Of a stretch of DNA of 64,000 bases, positions 6,550 to 17,294 are shown in pieces (the stretch's first letter is position 1; each line of letters starts with the position of its first letter). Origin of the DNA: Streptomyces sp. R44 (lineage in GTDB: Bacteria > Actinomycetota > Actinomycetes > Streptomycetales > Streptomycetaceae). A program made the position numbers and the translations under genes. Below the pieces are notes generated by a model. The model was not told the origin of the DNA, did not search any database, and worked only from the letters and a program-made list of their open reading frames with translations. The DNA lies in assembly GCF_041053105.1 (NCBI RefSeq), contig NZ_CP163444.1, positions 3,100,001-3,164,000 of the forward strand, read 5' to 3'.

Positions 6550-8145
6550 GTGAGTGAAGCCAAGGGCCGGGCCGACGCCCTGTCGGCCACCGCCCTCCTC
6601 AACTGCCTGATCCGGGAGGTCGCCGAGACCGGGCCGCGCCCCGGCGCCGGCCACGTCGTCCACCGGCTCCCCGCGACCGGCCGGCTGCTGCGGGTGCGGG
6701 CCGGCCGCCGGCCCACCGAGCCCTGCGTCCGTACCGACGGCGGCTGGCTCCCGCTGACCTTCGACGCCCTCGTGGCCCTGACCGCCGACGAGCTCGGCCG
6801 CCGCACCGGCGTCACCAACAGGACCGTCCTCCGCGAGATGACGGACAGCCGGGACGTCGTCGCCGCGCTCCAGCACGCGCGCGCGTGCGCCCGCCCCCCG
6901 GAGGACCCGTACCTGCGGTCCGAGCAGGCCCTGCTCGCCGGGCACCGGTACCACCCCGCCCCCAAGGCCCGCGGCACCGGCGCCCCGGAGAGCTGGCTGC
7001 CCTACGCGCCCGAGGCCTACGCCCGCTTCCCGCTGGAGCTCCTCGGCGTCCGTGCGGACGTCGTCGCGGAGGACGGTGACCTGTCGCTCCTCGACCCGCT
7101 CCTGACCGCGTGCCCCGACGGTTACGTCCCTCTTCCCATCCACCCCTGGGAGCTCGATCTCCTCGGCGACCTGCCCGCCTTCCGCGACGGGCGGCTGCTC
7201 CGGCTCGGGCCCGGCGCCCCGCGCGCGGGGCACGCCGTCGCGACCTCCTCGGTGCGGACCGTGTACCTGCCGGGGATCGACACCTTCTGCAAGTTCAGCC
7301 TCGACGTGCAGATCACCAACGGGAACCGCCGTCTGGAGCTGCGCGACCTCCTCTGGCTGCGGACGGTCGGCGAGCTCCTCGCGCCCGCCTTCGAACCCCT
7401 CCCCACCGCGAGCTTCCTCGCCGACCGGGGCTACCGCACCGCCGACCTCGGCGGGCAGCACGCCTACGAGGGCTTCGCGGTGATCGCCCGCGAGGGTCTG
7501 CGGCCGCATCTGCTGCCCGGGGTGACACCGCTGCTCGCGGCGGGCATCGGCGAGGGCTTCCCCGGCAACCCGCTCGACGGGCTCACCCCCGAGCGGGCGC
7601 TCCTGTGGTGGCAGCGCTACCTCGACCAGCTGGTGCCGCCGGTCCTGCACGCCTGGCGGGCGCACGGCCTGGTCCTGGAATGCCATCTGCAGAACGTCCT
7701 GGTCGGCGTGGACGCCGCCGGTCTCCCCGCGCAGGTGGTCTTCCGCGACCACGAGGGGATACGGATCGTCGCCGAGCGGCACCGGGCGCTCCTGGACCGG
7801 TACGCGTCCCGCGGGCCCGCACCGGTCCTGGACGCGGCGCACGGCTGGGAGCGGCTCGTGTACTGCCTGGTGACGAACAACCTCTCCGAGATCGCCGGCG
7901 CCCTCACCGACCGCCACCCGGAGCTCGCCGCCGAGCTGTGGCCCCGGGCGCGGGCGGTGTTCGCCGGGTACGCGGCGGAGCACGGAGGTCCGGCGGAGAT
8001 CACCGGGCTGCTCGGCTCGCCCCACGTGCCCGCCAAGACCAACCTGCTCCTGCGCTGGCTCGACGTGGACGGCGCCGACGCCCGCTACGTCCCCCTGGCC
8101 AATCCGCTGAGGACGGCCGTCAGCGGACCGGGCGGTTCAGCCTGA
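6550..8145 (+). CDS. IucA/IucC family NIS siderophore synthetase (second of pair)
   Basis: 531 residues from GTG 6550 (GGTGGAAGG 8 bases upstream); an ATG at 6475 would add 25 unconserved residues and overlap the divergent start. Motifs: LAGHRYHPAPKARGTG, PLPIHPWELDLL, ATSSVRTVYLPGIDTFCKFS, DVQITNGNRRLELRDL, LECHLQNVLVGVDAAGLPAQ, FRDHEGIRI and a C-terminal PAKTNLLLRWLDVDG. This is the IucA/IucC fold with ATP-grasp-like and FhuF-like C-terminal halves. A pair of synthetases suggests two sequential condensations on one polyacid. 3' end overlaps the next convergent gene by 26 bases. Confidence 0.88.
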   Translation: MSEAKGRADALSATALLNCLIREVAETGPRPGAGHVVHRLPATGRLLRVRAGRRPTEPCVRTDGGWLPLTFDALVALTADELGRRTGVTNRTVLREMTDSRDVVAALQHARACARPPEDPYLRSEQALLAGHRYHPAPKARGTGAPESWLPYAPEAYARFPLELLGVRADVVAEDGDLSLLDPLLTACPDGYVPLPIHPWELDLLGDLPAFRDGRLLRLGPGAPRAGHAVATSSVRTVYLPGIDTFCKFSLDVQITNGNRRLELRDLLWLRTVGELLAPAFEPLPTASFLADRGYRTADLGGQHAYEGFAVIAREGLRPHLLPGVTPLLAAGIGEGFPGNPLDGLTPERALLWWQRYLDQLVPPVLHAWRAHGLVLECHLQNVLVGVDAAGLPAQVVFRDHEGIRIVAERHRALLDRYASRGPAPVLDAAHGWERLVYCLVTNNLSEIAGALTDRHPELAAELWPRARAVFAGYAAEHGGPAEITGLLGSPHVPAKTNLLLRWLDVDGADARYVPLANPLRTAVSGPGGSA

Positions 8146-9460
8146 CCCGTACGAGCGTGGTCTCCACGCCGCTGTCGACGAGCCGGCCGTCGGTGTCGAA
8201 GGCCTCCGGGCCGTCCGTCATCCCGAAGTCGTTGTCGTTCAGGAGGACGAGGGTCGAGGAGCCTTCGACGGCGACGCCCTCGATCTTGCCGGGCACGCCC
8301 TCGACGGTGTTGAGGTCGATCACGAGCCGCTTGTCGAGCACCGGCACCTCGGCGGCCGCCGCGTCGTCGAGCTGCTCCAGGGTGGGTCCGGCGGCCGTGT
8401 CCCAGTTCGAGCCGAGGATGTCGGAGCCGCGGCGGAGGCGGACCTCGTAGAGGCGGGCGGCCTTGTCGGTGCGCTCCTGCACGAGGAGGCGGTCGCCGCC
8501 GACGGCGACGAGCGCGGAGAGCTTCAGCTCGGAGGTCTTCGTCTGGCCGGGCTCGACGACGCCGACGGCGTCGAAGCGGTAGGCGTACTCGGCGGTGACC
8601 CGGTTCTCGCGGGGCGAGAAGCGCAGCAGCCGGGTGGTGCGGGAGTTCTCCCCGGAGACCTTGTCGGGGTTGAGCAGCGGGCTCTGCAGGCCGAGGACGA
8701 GATCGCCGTCGGGCAGCAGCGCGAGGCCCTCGAAGCCGCGGTTGACCTTGCGCTGGAGGAAGATCGACGGCAGCGACTCGACGACCGGGTAGTCGGTGCC
8801 GGCGAGGTGGAGGCCCTGGGGGACGTGGCGGGCGAGGACCCGGCCCTTCGCGGAGACGTGCACGAGCGAGGGCCCGTACTCGTCGACCAGCCAGAAGCTG
8901 CCGTCCCGGTCCCGGACGAGGCCCTCGGTGTCCAGGCCGTTCGGGTTGTACGGGAGCGGGGTGGAGGCGTCGTAGGTGTACGGGGCCTCGTCGCGGCCGG
9001 GCTGGTTCGGCAGGCCCGTCACGGGGGCGCCGGAGGCGGTGGTGAGCGGGATGGACTTCAGGACCTGGATCCGGTCGCCGACGGTGCGGATCTTCACGAT
9101 GGCCGGGTCGAAGCCGGGCACGGGGAAGGTGCGCCGCTTGTCCTTGCCGACGGTGATCTGGCCGTTGGGGCCCCGGTCGGTGACGGTCCAGTACTCGCCG
9201 CGACGGCCGGCCGGGTAGAGGTCGCTGCCGATGCCGCCGAGGTCGACGCTCCGGTCGTCGGCGACGCTGCCCGGCAGCAGGCCGTTGCTGAAGCCGGCCA
9301 GCGGGATGTCGGGGAGGGTCGAGGTGGAGACGACCCGGGCGGCGGGGTCGTCGTGGTGCGCCGGCGTGGCGTCGGCCGTCCCCACGACCACCGAGCACGC
9401 GAGCGCGGCGGACAGCGGCAGGACGACGAGGGCGGGCCGGCGCAGGAGGCGCGGATTCAT
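8120..9460 (-). CDS. Secreted esterase-like/phytase-like beta-propeller protein (PF13449 type)
   Basis: 446 residues. A Sec signal (MNPRLLRRPALVVLPLSAALACSVVVGTADA) precedes a domain with LGGIGSDLYP, EYWTVTDRGPNGQI, DTEGLVRDRDGSFWLVDEYGPSLVHV, FEGLALLPDGDLVLGLQSPL and KIEGVAVEGSSTLVLLNDNDFG, the pattern of the esterase-like activity of phytase family, predicted to be a propeller. Probably an exported phosphate-ester hydrolase or binding protein. ATG 9460 has AGGGAG 5 bases upstream. PHO-box-like repeats lie upstream at 9551-9572, and the neighbouring gene has them too, suggesting phosphate-starvation control. Confidence 0.82.
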   Translation of the reverse strand: MNPRLLRRPALVVLPLSAALACSVVVGTADATPAHHDDPAARVVSTSTLPDIPLAGFSNGLLPGSVADDRSVDLGGIGSDLYPAGRRGEYWTVTDRGPNGQITVGKDKRRTFPVPGFDPAIVKIRTVGDRIQVLKSIPLTTASGAPVTGLPNQPGRDEAPYTYDASTPLPYNPNGLDTEGLVRDRDGSFWLVDEYGPSLVHVSAKGRVLARHVPQGLHLAGTDYPVVESLPSIFLQRKVNRGFEGLALLPDGDLVLGLQSPLLNPDKVSGENSRTTRLLRFSPRENRVTAEYAYRFDAVGVVEPGQTKTSELKLSALVAVGGDRLLVQERTDKAARLYEVRLRRGSDILGSNWDTAAGPTLEQLDDAAAAEVPVLDKRLVIDLNTVEGVPGKIEGVAVEGSSTLVLLNDNDFGMTDGPEAFDTDGRLVDSGVETTLVRVRLNRPVR

Positions 9461-9550
9461 CTGAACTCCCTGGATGACATGGAAAGTCGCCGGTGAGGGC
9501 GGCCTCATGGTCCAGTCCTTCGCGCAACACGGAGCGACGTGTTCGCGACG

Positions 9551-9572
9551 TCCGGGCGAGTCCTGGGTGAAC
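9551..9572 (-). promoter_or_regulatory. Candidate PHO box, two 11-bp direct repeats
   Basis: On the minus strand GTTCACCCAGG (9572-9562) is followed directly by ACTCGCCCGGA (9561-9551). The first unit matches the streptomycete PhoP repeat GTTCACC well, the second loosely. It lies about 90 bases before the phytase-like gene. Confidence 0.4.
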
Positions 9573-9593
9573 GCGCGCCTCCCCGCACCTCAC

Positions 9594-10460
9594 TCAGTAC
9601 CGGTCGAGGATGAGCTGCGTCTTGAGGATGTCGCCGTGGTGCAGCCAGCCGTTGGCCTCGGCGACGGCGACGGCGTCCGCGTGCAGGTCGGCCGCGTCGG
9701 CGTACGAGTCGGTCTTGAAGGACAGCTCGACGACGTACTCCGTGCCCGTCCCGTTCGCGCCGACGACGGGCAGCACCTCGATGCTCGCGTCGTCGGAGGG
9801 GCCCCAGGCGCCCCCGTACACCTTGGCGGTGACCGGCCCGTGGGCGCGGGAGGCCTGGAGGGTGGTCCTGCCCCAGCCGGTGCTGTTCCAGTTCTCCAGC
9901 TTGCCGGGGATGTCGTTGACGAGCCAGGTGCGGCCGGTGGTGCTCGTCGGCATGGCGGTGCCGGAGTAGCCGCTGGAGCTGTGGGACTTCTCGGTGGAGA
10001 AGCTGAGGGTCTGCTTGGCGTATCCCCAGTCGACCTCGGCGTCGTAGTTGGTGTCGCCGCTGTCGAAGCCGGCGGCGTTGGCCGTGGTGAGGGCGGCGTC
10101 GATGTCGCCGTTCGTCACCGGGAAGCGCTTCTTGTACGTCTCCTCGAACGACGAGCCGCTCTTGTGGCGCAGGCGGACGCTCCAGCCCTGGGCGTCGAGC
10201 GCGAGCGCGTCGGTGTCGTAGTAGCTGTACGAGCGGGCCTTGGCCGAACCGGTGATGCCGAAGGCCGACTTGACCGCCGTGCTCGGGGCGAAGCTCGCGT
10301 CGAGGGCCGCCGCGGTGAGGTTGATCTTCACCTCGTACGTCGGGACGGCGTTGGCCGCGGCGTACGCCGGCGTGGTCGGGGCGAGCAGGGCGGCGGCGGC
10401 GGCGAGGGCGACGGCGGAGCCGACGGTGGCCGGGCGCGTGGCCCGAGGCAGGAAGGTCAT
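9594..10460 (-). CDS. Secreted CYTH-like (triphosphate-tunnel-type) protein
   Basis: 288 residues. A Sec signal (RATRPATVGSAVALAAAAAL...TPAYA) leads to YEVKINLTAAALD, then RSYSYYDTDALALDAQGW and SVRLRHKSG, EETYKKRF, and near the end EYVVELSFKT, a long Ala-rich helix and KTQLILDRY. This order resembles CYTH/triphosphate tunnel enzymes (YFDT-x-L...G-LR-R, ExE, terminal K), but the N-terminal ExExK is reduced to TYEVK. Family call is my inference from motif order; it could be a non-catalytic relative. PHO-box-like repeats sit immediately upstream. An exported enzyme of this fold would be expected to cleave triphosphate or polyphosphate. Confidence 0.55.
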   Translation of the reverse strand: MTFLPRATRPATVGSAVALAAAAALLAPTTPAYAAANAVPTYEVKINLTAAALDASFAPSTAVKSAFGITGSAKARSYSYYDTDALALDAQGWSVRLRHKSGSSFEETYKKRFPVTNGDIDAALTTANAAGFDSGDTNYDAEVDWGYAKQTLSFSTEKSHSSSGYSGTAMPTSTTGRTWLVNDIPGKLENWNSTGWGRTTLQASRAHGPVTAKVYGGAWGPSDDASIEVLPVVGANGTGTEYVVELSFKTDSYADAADLHADAVAVAEANGWLHHGDILKTQLILDRY

Positions 10461-10477
10461 GCGCCGATGCTCACGAG

Positions 10478-10521
10478 CGCGGGTGAGGACCGCGTGACCC
10501 GCGGACGTGGCCCGGGTGAAC
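10478..10521 (-). promoter_or_regulatory. Candidate PHO box, four consecutive 11-bp units
   Basis: Reading the minus strand from 10521: GTTCACCCGGG, CCACGTCCGCG, GGTCACGCGGT, CCTCACCCGCG. Three of four units have TCAC in the same register, at 11-base spacing, as in PhoP-binding direct repeats of Streptomyces. It ends 17 bases before the start codon of the CYTH-like gene. Confidence 0.5.
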
Positions 10522-10547
10522 CGGCGGCGTCGGGAAACCGGGCCGCG

Positions 10548-10946
10548 CTACGGCACGTACTTCCCCTCGGGCCGCTGATGGGCGCCGGGAACTTCGTTGC
10601 CGTCGGCGTCGGTGACCGTGGCGAAGAAGGACGTGGCCCAGACCGTGATGCGTCCCGGCTCGTGCGCGGTCTCGAAGGGGTGGTCGTCCCAGCGCCCGTA
10701 CGAGGTCACCCTGACGGCCTCCCCGGGGCGCAGCCAGTAGTCCTGCCCGAAGGGCTCCAGCCAGAGTTCGAGGAGCGCGTCGCCGTCGTTCTGCACGAGC
10801 AGCGGAACGGGATGGCCGAGCCGCTGGACGGCCTCGTGGCCGAAGTCCCCGGCCTTCGGCATGTTCTCGGTGAGCGCGGCGGTCATCCGCGCGGCCGGGG
10901 TGGGCTGTTGGGCCTGGTGCCGTTTGCTCCGTCTCCACATGGCCAC
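10548..10946 (-). CDS. Hypothetical protein
   Basis: 132 residues, MAMWRRSKRHQAQQPTPAAR..., no signal peptide or membrane helix. The middle and end (LGHPVPLLVQNDGDALLELWLEPFGQDYWLRPGEAVRVTSYG and ITVWATSFFATVTDADGNEV) look like one small beta-sandwich. I do not recognise the family. GTG 10946 is preferred over ATG 10940 because AGGAGGAG lies 6 bases before the GTG. It is downstream of, and in the same direction as, a decayed DUF2079 gene, so it may have lost its original promoter or partner. Confidence 0.65.
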   Translation of the reverse strand: MAMWRRSKRHQAQQPTPAARMTAALTENMPKAGDFGHEAVQRLGHPVPLLVQNDGDALLELWLEPFGQDYWLRPGEAVRVTSYGRWDDHPFETAHEPGRITVWATSFFATVTDADGNEVPGAHQRPEGKYVP

Positions 10947-10978
10947 GATTGTCTCCTCCTGCTCCTCGGCGGGTCCCC

Positions 10979-11512
10979 CTACCGCAGCAGCAGGTTCGCG
11001 CCCACGTCCTCCGGGACGGCCTCGCGGACCGGGGTGCTGTCGGGGCCCGGACGGTGTGCGCCGGGGACGGGGGTGGGGGTGGTGCGGTGGAGGAGGACCG
11101 TGCCGTCCCGGTGCCAGACCTCCGTGTAGCCGTGGGCGAGGAGGAGGTCGATCCGCTGTCGCTGTTCGTCGGTGGAGGCGAAGGGGAAGGTGCGGTCGTT
11201 CGTCCGCAGGAGCACCCAATCGGCGCCGCGCGGTGTCCGGTCGGCGATGACCACGTCCGTACGGGCGGTCAGGCGGGGCGCGATGGTGTTGTCGGCCTCG
11301 ACCGTGGCGCCGTCGGGGATGAGTGCGGCGGCCGTGGCGAGGGGGTGTCGGTCCGGGGAGAGGGCGGCGCAGACGAGGAAGCAGAGGGCGGTGAGGGCCG
11401 CGCCCCGGTTCCGGCCGCCCAGGGGCCTTGAGGGAGCCGTCGCCGTGTCCCGTTCCCCGGACGGGCGCGGGCGGTCGGCAGGTACGGCGACGCAGATCCC
11501 ATGGCCATGACA
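10979..11512 (-). pseudogene. C-terminal remnant of a DUF2079-type membrane protein
   Basis: The open frame between TAA 11515-11513 and the stop at 10979 encodes GAALTALCFLVCAALSPDRH (a last membrane helix), LIPDGATVEADNTIAPRLTAR, ADWVLLRTNDRTFPFAS and an end LLHRTT, which is the usual C-terminal tail of large DUF2079 membrane proteins. The first in-frame GTG is at 11254, after the helix and the PDGATVEADN block; no ATG, GTG or TTG precedes it. DUF2079 proteins are usually several hundred residues long, so this is best read as a truncated relic. A short 91-residue gene from GTG 11254 is the alternative. Confidence 0.55.
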
Positions 11513-11554
11513 TTACGTTGCGTACCCATGGGGGCGGGGAGGGAGAATCGCGCC

Positions 11555-12700
11555 ATGGTCATCACCGCGCGAGCCCTCAACCGCTCCACCCTCCATCGGC
11601 AGTCGCTCCTGGAGCGGGCGCCGGTCGGCGTCGCGGACGCGGTACGGCGGGTGGTGGGCCTCCAGGCGCAGCATCCCGGCTCGCCGTACGTGGCGCTGTG
11701 GAACAGGGTCGCCGGCTTCGACCCGGACCGTCTCGACGGGGCCGTGAGCGGCTTCGAGCTGGTCAGGTCGACGCTGATGCGGCTCACGCTGCACCTGGTG
11801 CACGCCGAGGACTACCGGGCCTTCCGGGAGGGCATGGAGCCGACGCTGCGCGGTTCGCGGCTGCACGATCCCCGGTTCACGAAGGCGGGGTTCACGGCGG
11901 CCGACGCCGACGCGCTGCTGCCGGGCCTCCTGGCGTACGCCGGGAGCGCGCGGACCGGGGCCGAGCTGAAGGAGCACATCGAGGCGGGCCGGGGCGGGCC
12001 CGTGGAGAACGTCGTCTGGCGGATGGTCCGGCAGTACGCCCCGCTGTGGCACGCGCCGACCGGCCCGCCGTGGTCGTTCGGCACCGCGCAGGCCTTCGTC
12101 ACGGCGAGCGAACTGCCGGTGCTCCGCGACCCGGAGGCGTCCGCCGCCGGCCTGGCGGCCCTGGTCCGGCGCTATCTGGAGGGCTTCGGGCCCGCGTCCG
12201 TACCCGACATGGCGCAGTTCACGACGGCCCCGCGCGGCCTGGTACGGGAGGCGGTGAAGGCCCTGGAGGGCGGGCTCGACCGCCTGGTGGGGCCCGACGG
12301 GACCGTGCTGTACGACGTACCGGGAGCGGTCCGGCCCGACGAGGACGTCCCGGCGCCGCCCCGGCTGATGGCGATGTGGGACAACGTCCTGCTGGCCTAC
12401 GCGGACCGCAGCCGGGTCATCCCGCCCGAGTACCGCAAGCACGTCATCCGCGTGAACGGCGACACGCTCCCGACGCTCCTCGTCGACGGGTACGTGGCCG
12501 GGGTCTGGCGGCCGGTCGAGGGCGGGATCGAGGCCTCGGCCTTCCACCCGCTCCCGGCCGGGGTGTGGGAGGCCCTCGCCGCCGAGGCCGAGTCGTTCGG
12601 CCGGCTGATCGCGGCCCGGGACCCGCACGTCTACCGCCGCTACGACCACTGGTGGGTCAAGGGGCTTCCGACGGTCGAGTCCCGGGTCCTGAGCTATTGA
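11555..12700 (+). CDS. Winged-helix DNA-binding (HTH_42 / AlkZ-like) domain protein
   Basis: 381 residues. The N-terminal ARALNRSTLHRQSLLER, VVGLQAQHPGSPYVALWNRV and LVRSTLMRLTLHLVHAEDYR, the central PLWHAPTGPPWSFG, and C-terminal MAMWDNVLLAYADRSRVIPPEYR, VDGYVAGVWR and YDHWWVKGLP are characteristic of the HTH_42 family, which includes AlkZ/YcaQ-type DNA glycosylases. Whether this one repairs DNA is not shown. ATG 11555 is chosen for GGGAGGGAG 9 bases before it. It converges on kdpC with a 7-base overlap. Confidence 0.82.
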   Translation: MVITARALNRSTLHRQSLLERAPVGVADAVRRVVGLQAQHPGSPYVALWNRVAGFDPDRLDGAVSGFELVRSTLMRLTLHLVHAEDYRAFREGMEPTLRGSRLHDPRFTKAGFTAADADALLPGLLAYAGSARTGAELKEHIEAGRGGPVENVVWRMVRQYAPLWHAPTGPPWSFGTAQAFVTASELPVLRDPEASAAGLAALVRRYLEGFGPASVPDMAQFTTAPRGLVREAVKALEGGLDRLVGPDGTVLYDVPGAVRPDEDVPAPPRLMAMWDNVLLAYADRSRVIPPEYRKHVIRVNGDTLPTLLVDGYVAGVWRPVEGGIEASAFHPLPAGVWEALAAEAESFGRLIAARDPHVYRRYDHWWVKGLPTVESRVLSY

Positions 12701-13344
12701 CCCTCGATCAGTTCCTTGAGTGCGATGTTGAGTTCCAGGACGTTGACGCGGGGTTCGCCGATGAAGCCGAGGATGCGGTCGTCGGTGTGGTCGGCGACGA
12801 GCCTGTCGACCCGGGCGACGGCGAGGTGGTTCTTCTCGGCGACCCGGTGGACCTGGAGCTCGGCGTAGGCCGGGGAGATGTGCGGGTCCAGGCCGGAGCC
12901 GGAGGAGGTGACGGCGTCGGCGGGGACGTCGGAGGGCTTCACCGTGTATCCGGGGACGGAGTTGTCCTTGACGACGGCCGCCTTGGCGTCCTTGACCCAG
13001 GTGATCAGGTCCTCGTTGTCGCCGGAGCGGTTGGTGGCGCCGGAGAGGATCAGCTTGTACCGGGTGTTGACGCTGTTGGCGCCCAGACCGTTGGAGGGGC
13101 GGGGCTGGAACCACTTCAGGTCCGGCTTGTCGCCGGCGAGATAGCTCTGGCCGATCAGCTCCGAGCCGACGACCCTCCCGCTCGCGTCCTTGACCTCGGA
13201 ACCGTTCGCCTTGCCCGGGAAGGCAGCCTGGGCGATGCCGGTGACGGCGAGCGGGTAGAGGACGCCGCAGATCACGGTCAGGACGAGGAGGGCGCGCAGC
13301 CCCGCCCAGAGCACACGGCCGGTGTTTCCTACGGAGTTGTTCAT
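12694..13344 (-). CDS. kdpC: Potassium-transporting ATPase subunit C
   Basis: 216 residues. One N-terminal membrane helix (VLWAGLRALLVLTVICGVLYPLAVTGIAQ) is followed by the periplasm-facing domain with GSELIGQSY, FQPRPS, SSGSGLDPHISPAYAELQVHRVA and LGFIGEPRVNVLELNIAL, all KdpC hallmarks. KdpC stabilises the KdpFABC complex and aids ATP use. Last gene of the operon, 5 bases after kdpB. The sensor-regulator pair kdpDE, often found next, is absent; an unrelated convergent gene follows. Confidence 0.97.
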   Translation of the reverse strand: MNNSVGNTGRVLWAGLRALLVLTVICGVLYPLAVTGIAQAAFPGKANGSEVKDASGRVVGSELIGQSYLAGDKPDLKWFQPRPSNGLGANSVNTRYKLILSGATNRSGDNEDLITWVKDAKAAVVKDNSVPGYTVKPSDVPADAVTSSGSGLDPHISPAYAELQVHRVAEKNHLAVARVDRLVADHTDDRILGFIGEPRVNVLELNIALKELIEGQ

Positions 13345-13349
13345 CGTGA

Positions 13350-15451
<2,102 letters not shown>

Positions 15452-15455
<4 letters not shown>

Positions 15456-17116
15456 GCTGCGAGTCCTTCGGCGAGCGGGCCAAGGGCGAGGGCCGGGAAG
15501 TAGGTGAGACCGGCGATGATCACGATCGTGCCGAGCAGGAGACCGGTGAACAGCGGCTTCTCCGTCCGCAGCGTGCCCGCCGTCTCCGGTACGGGCGTCT
15601 GCTCGGCCAGCGAACCGGCCAGCGCGAGCACGAACACCATCGGCAGGAACCGGCCGAGGAGCATCGCGAGGCCGATCGTGGTGTTGAACCACTGGGTGTC
15701 GGCGTTCAGACCCGCGAAGGCGGAGCCGTTGTTGTTGGCGCCCGAGGTGTAGGCGTAGAGGATCTCGGAGAAGCCGTGCGCGCCGGAGTTGGTCATCGAG
15801 TCCGCCGGCGTCGGCAGGGCCATGGCCAGGGCGGTGAAGCAGAGCACGAGGGCCGGGGTGACGAGGATGTAGCAGGCCGCGAACGTGATCTCGCGGGTGC
15901 CGATCTTCTTGCCGAGGTACTCGGGCGTGCGGCCGACCATCAGACCGGCGATGAACACCGCGATGACCGCCATGATCAGCATGCCGTACAGGCCGGAGCC
16001 GACACCGCCCGGCGCGATCTCGCCGAGCTGCATGCCCAGCATCGTGATCCCGCCGCCGAAGCCCGTGTACGAGGAGTGGAAGGAGTTCACCGCACCCGTC
16101 GACGTCAGCGTCGTCGCCACCGCGAAGATCGACGAGCCGCCGATCCCGAACCGGGTCTCCTTGCCCTCCATCGCCCCGCCGGCGAGGTCGAAGGCCGGGC
16201 CGTGGTGAGCGAACTCGGTCCACATCATCAGCGCGGTGAACCCGACCCAGATGGCCGTCATCGTGCCGAGGATCGCGTACCCCTGCTTCAGCGAGCCGAC
16301 CATCCGGCCGAAGGTCCGCGTCAGCGCGTACGGGATGACGAGGATCAGGTAGATCTCGAAGAGGTTGGAGAGGCCGTTGGGGTTCTCGAAGGGGTGGGCC
16401 GAGTTGGCGTTGAAGTAGCCGCCGCCGTTCGTGCCCAGCTCCTTGATGACCTCCTGCGAGGCCACCGCCCCACCGTTCCACTGCTGCGTACCGCCCGTGA
16501 ACCGGCCGACCTCGTGGATCCCGGAGAAGTTCTGGATCGCACCGCAGGCCACCAGCACCAGGGCGCCCACGACCGCGATCGGCAGCAGGATCCGCACCGT
16601 CCCCCGGACCAGGTCGGCCCAGAAGTTGCCCAGTTCACCGGTACGGGACCGGGCGAAGCCCCGGACAAGCGCCACCGCCACGGCGATCCCCACCGCCGCC
16701 GACACGAAGTTCTGCACCGCCAGACCGCCGGTCTGCACGACGTGGCCCATGGCCTGCTCGCCGTAGTACGACTGCCAGTTGGTGTTGGCCACGAACGAAG
16801 CGGCCGTGTTGAACGCCTGGTCCGGGTCGATCGACACGAAGCCCAGCGAACCGGGCAGGGAACCCTGCACCCGCTGCAGCAGATACAGGAACAGCACACT
16901 CACGGCGGAGAAGGCCAGAACCCCGCGCAGGTAGGCCGGCCAGCGCATCTCCACGTTCGGATCCGCACCGATCGCCCGGTAGATCCACTTCTCCGGCTTC
17001 AGGTGCTTCTCCGAGGAGTACACCTTCGCCATGTAGTCGCCAAGCGGTCGGTACGACAGGCCCAGGGCGACGATCAACGCCAGAAGCTGGAGGACTCCAG
17101 CGAGAACGGGACTCAT
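15452..17116 (-). CDS. kdpA: Potassium-transporting ATPase subunit A
   Basis: 554 residues with about ten membrane helices. K+-channel-like selectivity segments are seen as [29 protein letters not shown] and [17 protein letters not shown] 17116 begins [22 protein letters not shown]. It starts 8 bases after the kdpF stop and overlaps kdpB by four bases. Forms the ion-conducting subunit of the high-affinity Kdp pump. Confidence 0.97.
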
Positions 17117-17124
17117 CTGGAACC

Positions 17125-17214
17125 TCAGAACCTCTCCGGCTTGACGAGGGCGAGGACGAGATAGCCCAGCAGGGCGGCCGCGACCAGCAGACCGACGATG
17201 TTCTCGGCACTCAC
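17125..17214 (-). CDS. kdpF: Kdp complex small subunit F
   Basis: A 29-residue single-helix peptide, [29 protein letters not shown], directly before kdpA. It ends with the typical L-x-KPERF of KdpF, the lipid-like stabiliser of KdpABC. The GTG start overlaps the stop of the preceding peptide (GTGA), so the two are coupled. Confidence 0.92.
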   Translation of the reverse strand: MSAENIVGLLVAAALLGYLVLALVKPERF

Positions 17215-17294
17215 AGCTTGGCCACCCCCTTGGCGATGAAGGCCACCAGCGCGAAGACCGCGATCGTGGTGACGACGAAGGCCACGTCGGCCAT
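17211..17294 (-). CDS. 27-residue membrane peptide heading the kdp operon
   Basis: ATG 17294 (GGGAG 6 bases upstream) begins [27 protein letters not shown], a single hydrophobic helix with a basic tail. Its TGA overlaps the kdpF GTG start. The good RBS, the coupling and its K-rich end argue that it is translated and part of the operon. I do not know a name for it; it could be an accessory Kdp subunit or merely a translational leader for kdpF. Confidence 0.7.
   Translation of the reverse strand: MADVAFVVTTIAVFALVAFIAKGVAKL

Noticed and set aside
3133-8025. A 1630-codon open frame on the minus strand
   Set aside because: It only joins the LysR gene to antisense frames of the cupin and siderophore synthetases; high GC removes stops. 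Residues outside the LysR part are Arg/Pro/Gly-rich and unrelated to any protein.
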